In this document: one piece after another, positions 1-7,317 of the stretch
How the letters are laid out: every line of letters begins with the position of its first letter
How positions within the stretch are numbered: the stretch's first letter is position 1
Assembly: GCF_014205055.1 (NCBI RefSeq)
Contig: NZ_JACHMS010000001.1
Span: 7,130,001-7,194,000 of the forward strand
Source: Streptomyces luteogriseus
GTDB taxonomy: Bacteria; Actinomycetota; Actinomycetes; Streptomycetales; Streptomycetaceae
Length of the DNA stretch: 64,000 nt
Direction of reading: 5' to 3'
Position numbers and translations under genes: made by a program
Notes under the pieces: generated by a model
Told to the model about the DNA's origin: nothing
Databases searched by the model: none
Seen by the model: the letters and a program-made list of their open reading frames with translations, nothing else

Positions 1-617
1 AGTGGCAGGGCGACACGATCGGCTTCATAGGGCGTATCGACGAGCCCCGCAAGGGACTCCCGGTGCTGATGAAGGCCCTGCCGAAGATCCTCGCCGCGCG
101 CCCGCAGACCCGGCTGCTGGTCGCCGGGCGCGGCGACGAGGAGGAGGCCGTTCAGTCCCTGCCGGCCGAGCTGCGTGCCCGCGTCGAGTTCCTCGGCATG
201 GTCAGCGACGAGGACAAGGCCCGCTTCCTGCGCAGCGTCGACCTGTACGTCGCGCCCAACACCGGTGGCGAGAGCTTCGGCATCATCCTCGTCGAGGCCA
301 TGTCCGCCGGAGCCCCCGTCCTCGCCTCCGACCTGGACGCCTTCGCCCAGGTCCTGGACCGCGGAGCGGCCGGCGAACTGTTCCCCAACGAGGACGCCGA
401 TGCTCTGGCCGACGCGGCCGTACGGCTCCTGGCGGACCCGGAGCGGCTGACGGAGCTGCGCGAGCGGGGGAGCGCCCATGTGCGGCGCTTCGACTGGTCG
501 ACCGTCGGCGCGGACATCCTGTCCGTCTACGAGACGGTGACCGCCGGAGCGGTGGCGGTGGCCGAGGACGAACGGACGACCGGGCTGTGGGGGCGGCTGG
601 GATTCGCCCGGGACTGA
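1..617 (+). CDS. pimA: GT4 glycosyltransferase, C-terminal part (PimA-like phosphatidylinositol mannosyltransferase)
   Basis: Partial gene entering from the left edge; the reading frame begins at base 3 and about 204 residues remain. The visible part is the C-terminal Rossmann half of a GT-B, GT4-family glycosyltransferase. It has the donor-binding start GFIGRIDEPRKG, the strand LLVAGRGDE, and the nucleotide-sugar EX7E motif in GESFGIILVEAM. PimA transfers mannose from GDP-mannose to phosphatidylinositol on the cytoplasmic face of the membrane. Assignment to PimA rather than another GT4 enzyme rests on this motif set and on synteny: in actinobacteria pimA precedes pdxS, pdxT, yebC and ruvCAB, as here. 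The acceptor domain lies outside the window, so specificity cannot be read directly. Confidence 0.75.
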   Translation, partial: WQGDTIGFIGRIDEPRKGLPVLMKALPKILAARPQTRLLVAGRGDEEEAVQSLPAELRARVEFLGMVSDEDKARFLRSVDLYVAPNTGGESFGIILVEAMSAGAPVLASDLDAFAQVLDRGAAGELFPNEDADALADAAVRLLADPERLTELRERGSAHVRRFDWSTVGADILSVYETVTAGAVAVAEDERTTGLWGRLGFARD

Positions 618-648
618 GGATGGGGCGGCGGTCCGCCCGGGTCGGTCG

Positions 649-905
649 GTGCCGAGGGCTGGTGCGGTGGCGGGCGGACTGGGCGGTTTGAGGGTTGGGT
701 CGGTGGGCCGCCCGGGCCCGTCGGGTGCTGGGGCTGGGTCGGCGCTGTCCGGATGGGCTGCTTGTGAGGGCCGGGCGGTGGGGCGCCGGGACTGGGCGGC
801 TGTGAGAGCCGGGCCGCGGGCCGCACGGATCGGCCGGTTGCGAGGGCCGAGTCAACGACGCCCGGAGCGGCCGCTTGTGACGGCTGGGCCGGGGGGGGGG
901 CGACC
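649..905. repeat. Degenerate 38-bp tandem repeat, about 6.5 copies
   Basis: This fills most of the 440-bp gene-free gap after pimA. A recurring core resembling tgtgagggccggg occurs at 649, 687, 725, 763, 801, 839 and 876, so the period is 38, 38, 38, 38, 38 and 37 bases. Copies at 763 and 801 are the best preserved; those at 649 and 725 are strongly diverged. A run of ten G at 891-900 marks the last copy. No credible gene, ribosome binding site or codon structure was found inside. Function unknown; it looks like a minisatellite produced by slippage. Confidence 0.75.
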
Positions 906-1061
906 GGGTGCGCCCTGGTCCGAGGGCAGGTCTGGCCGTCGGGCAGCCGCCCCCTCCGGCCCGGACCGAGGGCCGGGCCGCCCGGAGTCCGCCGTGGCCG
1001 CCCGGCCACGGGCGGGGCGGGGTGAACAGCGTGGTCGCGTGGGCCGCTAGCCTTGCCGCCC

Positions 1062-1604
1062 GTGACCACCACTCTCATCTGGATCGCCGTCGCCCTGGTC
1101 GCGATCGGGCTCTATCTCAGCTGGACCGCGGGCCGGCTCGACCGTCTCCACGCCCGGATCGACGCCGCCCGCGCGGCCCTCGACGCCCAGCTGCTGCGGC
1201 GCGCCTCGGTGGCGCAGGAACTGGCGACGTCGGGGGTCCTCGACCCGGCCGCCTCGATCGTGCTGTACGAGGCCGCGCACGCCGCCCGGCAGGCCGAGGA
1301 GGAGCAGCGGGAGGTCGCCGAGAGCGACCTGAGCCAGGCACTGCGGGCCGTCTTCGGAGAGGCCCCGCAGGTGGAGGCGGTGCGGGAGGCGCCCGGGGGA
1401 GAGGAGGCCGCCCGGGAACTCACCGAGGCCGTCCGCAAGGTGCCGATGGCCCGGCGCTTCCACAACGACACCGTACGCGCGGCCCGGGCCCTGCGCCGGC
1501 ACCGCAAGGTGCGCTGGTTCCGCCTGGCCGGTCACGCGCCCTTCCCGATGGCCTTCGAAATGGACGACGAGCCTCCGGCAGCCCTGGTGGACCGGGCCTC
1601 CTGA
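1062..1604 (+). CDS. Membrane-anchored LemA-like protein
   Basis: About 180 residues. One N-terminal transmembrane segment (residues 4-20, TLIWIAVALVAIGLYL) is followed by a charged, Ala/Arg/Glu-rich helical region. Two pieces resemble LemA-family proteins: an N-terminal helix with RIDAARAALDAQLLRR, and a C-terminal ARRFHNDTV followed by a hydrophobic stretch, similar to the ARR-YN-V signature of LemA. The match is weak and the function of LemA is itself unclear. The GTG at 1062 is taken as start; an in-frame TTG at 1053 would add three residues. It sits between pimA and pdxS and is probably transcribed separately from both. Confidence 0.7.
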   Translation: MTTTLIWIAVALVAIGLYLSWTAGRLDRLHARIDAARAALDAQLLRRASVAQELATSGVLDPAASIVLYEAAHAARQAEEEQREVAESDLSQALRAVFGEAPQVEAVREAPGGEEAARELTEAVRKVPMARRFHNDTVRAARALRRHRKVRWFRLAGHAPFPMAFEMDDEPPAALVDRAS

Positions 1605-1740
1605 GCCCCGTTCACCTGCCGTTCTTCGGCCGTCCGTCGCAAAAGGATCCACAGCGTTCCCATTGGCCCTTGCTGTGGCCTGGTTCTCTCACGTTTCCTC
1701 AGTGCTGCAGAAACCCTCTTTCCCATCAGCGAGGTCACCC

Positions 1741-2646
1741 GTGTCCATCTCCGAAAACCAGGCTCCCGAGACCGGCACCGCCCGAGTGAAGCGCGGCATG
1801 GCCGAGCAGCTCAAGGGCGGCGTGATCATGGACGTCGTCACGCCGGAGCAGGCCAAGATCGCCGAGGACGCGGGCGCCGTGGCCGTCATGGCCCTGGAGC
1901 GGGTCCCCGCCGACATCCGCAAGGACGGCGGCGTCGCCCGCATGTCCGACCCGGACATGATCGAGGGCATCATCGACGCCGTCTCGATCCCGGTCATGGC
2001 CAAGTCCCGCATCGGCCACTTCGTCGAGGCCCAGGTCCTGCAGTCCCTCGGCGTCGACTACATCGACGAGTCCGAGGTCCTCACCCCGGCCGACGAGGTC
2101 AACCACAGCGACAAGTTCGCCTTCACGACCCCCTTCGTCTGCGGCGCCACCAACCTGGGCGAAGCTCTGCGCCGCATCGCCGAGGGCGCCGCGATGATCC
2201 GCTCCAAGGGCGAGGCCGGCACCGGCAACGTCGTCGAGGCCGTCCGTCACCTGCGCCAGATCAAGAACGAGATCGCCCGCCTGCGCGGTTACGACAACAA
2301 CGAGCTGTACGCCGCCGCCAAGGAGCTGCGCGCCCCGTACGAGCTGGTCAAGGAAGTCTCCGAGCTCGGCAAGCTCCCCGTGGTGCTGTTCTCCGCCGGC
2401 GGCGTGGCCACCCCGGCCGACGCGGCCCTGATGCGTCAGCTCGGCGCCGAGGGCGTCTTCGTCGGCTCCGGCATCTTCAAGTCCGGCGACCCGGCCAAAC
2501 GCGCCGCCGCCATCGTGAAGGCCACCACCTTCTACGACGACCCGAAGATCATCGCCGACGCCTCCCGCAACCTCGGCGAGGCCATGGTCGGCATCAACTG
2601 CGACACCCTCCCCGAGGCCGAGCGCTACGCCAACCGCGGCTGGTAA
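1741..2646 (+). CDS. pdxS: Pyridoxal 5'-phosphate synthase subunit PdxS
   Basis: 301 residues, normal for the family. PdxS condenses ribose 5-phosphate and glyceraldehyde 3-phosphate with ammonia from PdxT to make PLP directly. The (beta/alpha)8 barrel is complete. The two catalytic lysines expected from the B. subtilis enzyme (K81 and K149, 68 residues apart) appear as K88 in IPVMAKSRIGH and K156 in MIRSKGEAGTGN. The GTG at 1741 was chosen because a GAGGT ribosome binding site lies 8 bases upstream and the protein then starts at the family's usual length. It is followed by pdxT after 13 bases, so the two are probably one transcript. Confidence 0.97.
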   Translation: MSISENQAPETGTARVKRGMAEQLKGGVIMDVVTPEQAKIAEDAGAVAVMALERVPADIRKDGGVARMSDPDMIEGIIDAVSIPVMAKSRIGHFVEAQVLQSLGVDYIDESEVLTPADEVNHSDKFAFTTPFVCGATNLGEALRRIAEGAAMIRSKGEAGTGNVVEAVRHLRQIKNEIARLRGYDNNELYAAAKELRAPYELVKEVSELGKLPVVLFSAGGVATPADAALMRQLGAEGVFVGSGIFKSGDPAKRAAAIVKATTFYDDPKIIADASRNLGEAMVGINCDTLPEAERYANRGW

Positions 2647-2659
2647 GGCACAGAAACCC

Positions 2660-3268
2660 ATGAGCGACACCCCCGTCATAGGCGTCCTGGCCCTCCAGGG
2701 CGACGTACGGGAGCACCTCGTCGCCCTGGCCGCGGCCGATGCCGTGGCCAGGCCGGTGCGGCGCCCCGAAGAACTCGCCGAGGTCGACGGCCTCGTCATC
2801 CCCGGCGGCGAGTCCACCACCATCTCCAAACTGGCCGTGCTGTTCGGCCTGATGGAGCCTCTCCGCGCGCGCGTGCGGGCCGGGATGCCCATCTACGGCA
2901 CCTGCGCCGGCATGATCATGCTCGCCGACAAGATCCTCGACCCCCGCTCGGGCCAGGAGACCCTCGGCGGCATCGACATGATCGTGCGCCGCAACGCCTT
3001 CGGACGGCAGAACGAGTCCTTCGAGGCGGCCGTCGCCATCCAGGGCATCGAGGGCGCACCGGTGGAGGGCGTCTTCATCCGCGCCCCCTGGGTGGAGTCC
3101 GTCGGCGCCCGGGCCGAGGTGCTCGCCGAGCACGACGGTCACATCGTCGCCGTCCGTCAGGGCACGGCGCTGGCCACGTCGTTCCACCCGGAACTGACCG
3201 GCGACCACCGCGTCCACGCCCTGTTCGTCGACATGGTGCGGGCGAACCGGACAGCCGGATCCTTGTAG
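2660..3268 (+). CDS. pdxT: PLP synthase glutaminase subunit PdxT
   Basis: 202 residues. Class-I-like glutamine amidotransferase that hydrolyses glutamine and channels ammonia into PdxS. The oxyanion motif GGEST is at 49-53, the nucleophile is C82 in GTCAGMI, and the His/Glu pair is H176 and E178 in SFHPEL. All triad residues are present, so the subunit should be active. The ATG lies 13 bases after the pdxS stop. Confidence 0.97.
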   Translation: MSDTPVIGVLALQGDVREHLVALAAADAVARPVRRPEELAEVDGLVIPGGESTTISKLAVLFGLMEPLRARVRAGMPIYGTCAGMIMLADKILDPRSGQETLGGIDMIVRRNAFGRQNESFEAAVAIQGIEGAPVEGVFIRAPWVESVGARAEVLAEHDGHIVAVRQGTALATSFHPELTGDHRVHALFVDMVRANRTAGSL

Positions 3269-3316
3269 GATTCCTGCGTTCGTTGCTGAGATGGGTTACG
3301 CGAAGGAGACAGGCAG

Positions 3317-4069
3317 ATGTCCGGCCACTCTAAATGGGCTACGACGAAGCACAAGAAGGCCGTGATCGACGCCAAGCGCGGCAAGCTCTTCGCGAAGCTG
3401 ATCAAGAACATCGAGGTGGCTGCCCGGATGGGCGGCGTCGACATCGAGGGCAACCCCACTCTCTACGACGCCATCCAGAAGGCCAAGAAGCAGTCGGTCC
3501 CGAACAAGAACATCGACTCCGCCGTCAAGCGCGGCGGCGGCCTCGAGGCCGGCGGCGCCGACTACGAGACGATCATGTACGAGGGCTACGGCCCCAACGG
3601 TGTCGCGGTGCTCATCGAGTGCCTCACCGACAACCGCAACCGCGCCGCCTCCGAGGTCCGCGTCGCCATGACCCGCAACGGCGGCTCCATGGCCGACCCC
3701 GGTTCGGTGTCGTACCTCTTCAACCGCAAGGGCGTCGTGATCGTCCCCAAGGGCGAGCTGTCCGAGGACGACGTGCTGGCCGCCGTGCTCGACGCGGGCG
3801 CCGAGGAGGTCAACGACCTCGGCGAGAGTTTCGAGGTGCTCAGCGAGGCCACCGACCTGGTCGCGGTCCGCACCGCCCTCCAGGACGCCGGCATCGACTA
3901 CGACTCCGCCGACGCCAACTTCGTCCCGACCATGCAGGTCGAGCTGGACGAGGAGGGCGCCAAGAAGATCTTCAAGCTGATCGACGCGCTGGAGGACAGC
4001 GACGACGTGCAGAACGTCTTCGCCAACTTCGACGTGAGCGACGAGGTCATGGAGAAGGTCGACGCGTAA
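3317..4069 (+). CDS. yebC: YebC/TACO1-family protein (translation-associated or DNA-binding)
   Basis: 250 residues, usual length. It starts with the family hallmark SGHSKWATTKHKK and contains NIDSAVKRG and YEGYGPNGVA. The family has been described both as transcriptional regulators and, more recently, as ribosome-associated factors that relieve stalling at proline stretches; sequence alone does not decide. A good GAAGGAGA ribosome binding site lies at about 3301-3308. Its place directly before ruvCAB is conserved in many bacteria. A strong hairpin after the gene (4085-4116) separates it from ruvC. Confidence 0.95.
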   Translation: MSGHSKWATTKHKKAVIDAKRGKLFAKLIKNIEVAARMGGVDIEGNPTLYDAIQKAKKQSVPNKNIDSAVKRGGGLEAGGADYETIMYEGYGPNGVAVLIECLTDNRNRAASEVRVAMTRNGGSMADPGSVSYLFNRKGVVIVPKGELSEDDVLAAVLDAGAEEVNDLGESFEVLSEATDLVAVRTALQDAGIDYDSADANFVPTMQVELDEEGAKKIFKLIDALEDSDDVQNVFANFDVSDEVMEKVDA

Positions 4070-4084
4070 CGCGCCGCGATCTCG

Positions 4085-4116
4085 GCGGGCCGGGGGACAT
4101 ATGTCCCCCGGCCCGC
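4085..4116. terminator. Perfect 32-bp palindrome, probable terminator of yebC
   Basis: Two 16-base arms, gcgggccgggggacat and its exact complement, abut with no spacer 15 bases after the yebC stop. There is no T-run, which is common for Streptomyces terminators. The palindrome ends six bases before the ruvC promoter motif, so it also isolates the damage-responsive operon from read-through. Confidence 0.7.
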
Positions 4117-4121
4117 TGTCG

Positions 4122-4144
4122 TTGTCGGTGGCAGCGGATAGCCT
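4122..4144 (+). promoter_or_regulatory. RecA-NDp (PafBC-type) DNA-damage promoter upstream of ruvC
   Basis: TTGTCGGTG at 4122-4130, eight bases, then TAGCCT at 4139-4144. This is an exact match to the consensus TTGTCRGTG-N8-TAnnnT reported for RecA/LexA-independent DNA-damage promoters of actinobacteria, which are activated by PafBC. No LexA box of the GAAC-N4-GTTC type was seen nearby. The predicted transcript would carry a leader of roughly 110 bases before ruvC. Confidence 0.75.
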
Positions 4145-4259
4145 GGCGTAGCCAAAGATCACCGTCCACGGACCGCGACCCTCAATTGAGGAACCACGAC
4201 GGTGCTCAGCCAGGTCCGCGAGAGCGGCGGCGGTCTAGCCGCAAAGAGGGGAGGGGCGC

Positions 4260-4790
4260 GTGCGCGTACTGGGGGTGGACCCAGGACTGACCCGGTGCGG
4301 TGTCGGCGTGGTCGAGGGCGTCGCCGGACGGCCGCTCACGATGATCGGCGTCGGCGTCGTCCGCACACCGGCGGACGCCGACCTCGGCCACCGTCTCGTC
4401 GCCGTCGAGCAGGGCATCGAGCAGTGGCTCGACGAGCACCGGCCCGAGTTCGTCGCCGTCGAGCGCGTCTTCAGCCAGCAAAACGTCCGTACGGTGATGG
4501 GCACGGCCCAGGCCAGCGCCGTCGCCATGCTCTGTGCCGCCCGCCGCGGGATCCCGGTCGCGCTGCACACCCCGAGCGAGGTCAAGGCCGCCGTCACCGG
4601 CAGCGGCCGGGCCGACAAGGCGCAGGTGGGCGCCATGGTGACCCGCCTGCTCCGGCTCAGCGCACCGCCCAAGCCCGCCGACGCGGCCGACGCCCTCGCC
4701 CTCGCCATCTGCCACATCTGGCGCGCCCCCGCGCAGAACCGTCTCCAGCAGGCCGTCGCCCTGCACACATCGAAAGGCCGGACGGCATGA
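4260..4790 (+). CDS. ruvC: Crossover junction endodeoxyribonuclease RuvC
   Basis: 176 residues. Cuts Holliday junctions symmetrically after branch migration by RuvAB. The RNase-H-like fold starts with RVLGVDPGLT, whose Asp7 is the first metal ligand. The conserved Glu is in FVAVERVFSQQN, and the C-terminal acidic pair is in KPADAADALALA. The GTG at 4260 has a GAGGGGAG ribosome binding site just upstream. The last codons overlap the ruvA start (ATGA at 4787), which indicates translational coupling. Confidence 0.97.
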   Translation: MRVLGVDPGLTRCGVGVVEGVAGRPLTMIGVGVVRTPADADLGHRLVAVEQGIEQWLDEHRPEFVAVERVFSQQNVRTVMGTAQASAVAMLCAARRGIPVALHTPSEVKAAVTGSGRADKAQVGAMVTRLLRLSAPPKPADAADALALAICHIWRAPAQNRLQQAVALHTSKGRTA

Positions 4791-5392
4791 TCGCCTTCGT
4801 CAGCGGCACGGTCGCCGCGCTCGCCCCCGACGCCGCGGTCGTCGAGGTCGGCGGCGTCGGCATGGCCGTCCAGTGCACGCCGAACACGCTGTCCACGCTC
4901 CGCATGGGCCGGCCGGCCAAGCTGCACACCTCCCTGGTCGTCCGCGAGGACTCCCTCACTCTGTACGGCTTCGCGGACGACGACGAGCGGCAGGTCTTCG
5001 AGCTGCTCCAGACTGCCAGCGGCGTCGGCCCCCGGCTGGCCCAGGCCATGCTCGCCGTGCACAGCCCGGACGCCCTGCGCCGGGCCGTCGCGTCCGCCGA
5101 CGAGAAGGCCCTCACCGCCGTCCCCGGCATCGGCAAGAAGGGCGCGCAGAAGCTGCTCCTCGAGCTGAAGGACCGGCTCGGCGCGCCGGTCGGCGCCCCC
5201 GCCGTGGGCGCGCCGGTCAGCAGCGGCTGGCGCGACCAGTTGCACGCGGCCCTGATCGGCCTCGGGTACGCGACCCGGGAGGCCGACGAGGCGGTGGCCG
5301 CCGTGGCCCCGCAGGCCGAGGCCACCGAGGGCACGCCCCAGGTGGGCCGACTGCTGAAGGCGGCCCTGCAGACGCTGAACCGCGCCCGCTAG
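4787..5392 (+). CDS. ruvA: Holliday junction branch migration protein RuvA
   Basis: 201 residues. RuvA tetramers hold the four-way junction flat and load RuvB. An N-terminal OB fold (residues 1-65) is followed by tandem helix-hairpin-helix motifs (LLQTASGVGPRLAQ and LTAVPGIGKKGAQK), an Ala/Gly/Pro linker, and a C-terminal RuvB-binding domain (about 145-201). Its ATG overlaps the ruvC stop, so it belongs to the same operon. Confidence 0.97.
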   Translation: MIAFVSGTVAALAPDAAVVEVGGVGMAVQCTPNTLSTLRMGRPAKLHTSLVVREDSLTLYGFADDDERQVFELLQTASGVGPRLAQAMLAVHSPDALRRAVASADEKALTAVPGIGKKGAQKLLLELKDRLGAPVGAPAVGAPVSSGWRDQLHAALIGLGYATREADEAVAAVAPQAEATEGTPQVGRLLKAALQTLNRAR

Positions 5393-5437
5393 TCCGAGCC
5401 GTCCGCACCTCCGTACCGAGATTCCGAGGCACACTCC

Positions 5438-6508
5438 ATGAACTGGGACGACACGACCGACGCCGACGCCGCCGAGCGGCTGGTCGACTCCGTCGCCGAC
5501 CGTGAGGACCAGGCCGTCGAGGCCGCCCTGCGCCCCAAGGACCTGGACGAGTTCATCGGCCAGGAGAAGGTCCGCGAACAGCTCGACCTCGTGCTGCGCG
5601 CCGCACGCGCGCGTGGGGCCACCGCCGACCACGTGCTGCTCTCCGGCGCCCCGGGTCTCGGCAAGACCACCCTGTCGATGATCATCGCGGCCGAGATGGG
5701 CGCCCCGATCCGCATCACCTCGGGCCCCGCCATCCAGCACGCCGGCGACCTCGCCGCCATCCTCTCCTCCCTCCAGGAGGGCGAGGTCCTCTTCCTCGAC
5801 GAGATCCACCGCATGTCCCGGCCCGCCGAGGAGATGCTGTACATGGCGATGGAGGACTTCCGCGTCGACGTCATCGTCGGCAAGGGCCCCGGCGCCACGG
5901 CCATCCCGCTGGAGCTGCCCCCCTTCACCCTGGTCGGCGCCACCACCCGGGCCGGCCTGCTGCCGCCCCCGCTGCGCGACCGCTTCGGCTTCACGGCGCA
6001 CATGGAGTTCTACGAACCGGCCGAACTGGAGCGGGTCATCCATCGCTCGGCCGGCCTCCTCGAAGTCGAGATCGACCCGGAGGGCGCCGCCGAGATCGCC
6101 GGACGCTCCCGCGGCACGCCCCGCATCGCCAACCGTCTGCTGCGCCGCGTCCGCGACTACGCGCAGGTCAAGGCCGACGGCCTGATCACCCGGGACATCT
6201 CCGCCGCCGCCCTCGCCGTGTACGAGGTGGACGCGCGTGGCCTCGACCGCCTGGACCGCGGTGTGCTGGAAGCCCTGCTCAAGCTGTTCGGCGGCGGTCC
6301 GGTCGGTCTCTCCACGCTCGCTGTCGCGGTGGGGGAGGAGCGTGAGACCGTGGAGGAGGTCGCCGAGCCCTTCCTCGTGCGGGAGGGCCTGCTGGCCCGG
6401 ACTCCCCGAGGCCGGGTCGCCACACCCGCCGCATGGGCGCATCTCGGCCTCACCCCGCCCCGCTCCCAGAGCGCCGGAAACGGACAAGGGGACCTGTTCG
6501 GGGCGTGA
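5438..6508 (+). CDS. ruvB: Holliday junction ATP-dependent DNA helicase RuvB
   Basis: 356 residues. Hexameric AAA+ motor for branch migration. Walker A is GAPGLGKT (residues 70-77), Walker B is LFLDEIHRM, sensor 1 lies in GATTRAG, and a winged-helix domain forms the C terminus. It lies 45 bases after ruvA and is the last gene of the repair operon. The next promoter is in the gap before yajC. Confidence 0.97.
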   Translation: MNWDDTTDADAAERLVDSVADREDQAVEAALRPKDLDEFIGQEKVREQLDLVLRAARARGATADHVLLSGAPGLGKTTLSMIIAAEMGAPIRITSGPAIQHAGDLAAILSSLQEGEVLFLDEIHRMSRPAEEMLYMAMEDFRVDVIVGKGPGATAIPLELPPFTLVGATTRAGLLPPPLRDRFGFTAHMEFYEPAELERVIHRSAGLLEVEIDPEGAAEIAGRSRGTPRIANRLLRRVRDYAQVKADGLITRDISAAALAVYEVDARGLDRLDRGVLEALLKLFGGGPVGLSTLAVAVGEERETVEEVAEPFLVREGLLARTPRGRVATPAAWAHLGLTPPRSQSAGNGQGDLFGA

Positions 6509-6577
6509 TGCCTCCGTCACGCCTGCGGGGCGGCGAGGTCAGTGGCCGCAAGGGGAACCCCGGTGCCATGCTGAGCG

Positions 6578-6607
6578 TTGTTCCATGCGCGCGGACTCGC
6601 TTAGACT
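6578..6607 (+). promoter_or_regulatory. Candidate housekeeping promoter for yajC-secD-secF
   Basis: TTGTTC at 6578-6583 and TAGACT at 6602-6607 are separated by 18 bases, in the 185-bp gap between ruvB and yajC. Both hexamers are close to the sigma-HrdB consensus TTGACn and TAgrrT. Judged by eye only. Confidence 0.4.
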
Positions 6608-6693
6608 CCGCCGATGCCGCCTTTGTCGGCGGCGTACATACCCCCAACCAGCTGGCCGCTCACAGCGCGGTCGTGTGAAGGAAGTACCGACCC

Positions 6694-7185
6694 GTGAGTC
6701 TCCTGACCCTCCTCCCGTTCATCGTGCTCATCGGGGCCATGTTCCTGATGACCCGGTCGGCCAAGAAGAAGCAGCAGCAGGCCGCAGACATGCGGAACCA
6801 GATGCAGCCCGGCAGCGGTATCCGCACCATCGGGGGCATGTACGCCACGGTCAAGGAAGTGAACGAGGACACCGTCCTCGTCGACGCCGGTCCCGGCGTC
6901 GATCTCCTCTTCGCCAAGAACGCCATCGGTGCCGTCCTCACCGACGACGAGTACAACCGCATCGTTCACGGCATCGAGCACGACCTGAAGTCCGACGCCG
7001 ACATCGTCCCGGACGACGCCTCCTCCCTCACCGCGACCGACGACTCCGCCTCCGACGCCTCCGCCGACGACAAGGCCGTCGACCTCGGCAAGAAGGACGT
7101 GGCCGACGAGCCGGCCGACGAGACCGCCGAGGCGAAGACGGACGCAGAGCCGAAGAAGACCGACGGCGACTCCGAGGCGAAGTAG
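6694..7185 (+). CDS. yajC: Preprotein translocase accessory subunit YajC
   Basis: 163 residues. Small single-pass membrane protein of the SecDF-YajC complex. The transmembrane helix is near the N terminus (residues 3-19, LLTLLPFIVLIGAMFLM), followed by a basic stop-transfer SAKKKQQQ and the YajC core GSGIRTIGGMYATV. The last 60 residues are an acidic Asp/Ala/Glu/Lys tail not found in short YajC proteins, typical of actinobacteria. The GTG start places the helix at the terminus. Confidence 0.93.
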   Translation: MSLLTLLPFIVLIGAMFLMTRSAKKKQQQAADMRNQMQPGSGIRTIGGMYATVKEVNEDTVLVDAGPGVDLLFAKNAIGAVLTDDEYNRIVHGIEHDLKSDADIVPDDASSLTATDDSASDASADDKAVDLGKKDVADEPADETAEAKTDAEPKKTDGDSEAK

Positions 7186-7317
7186 TCGTGTCCCGGGGTG
7201 CGCGGGCCCGGCCCGCGCACCCCGGGACACGCCCAGCTCGCACGGAATCCCGACACCATGTCATGGCCGCCCGTCCGCCGATCCGGAGCGAGGTGGCCCG
7301 AGAGGGAGTACGAGAAG

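Noticed and set aside
527..1078. Open frames with repetitive Pro/Arg/Gly products in the gap after pimA.
   Set aside because: They read through the 38-bp DNA repeat in different frames on both strands, with no start signals; the periodicity belongs to the DNA, not to a protein.
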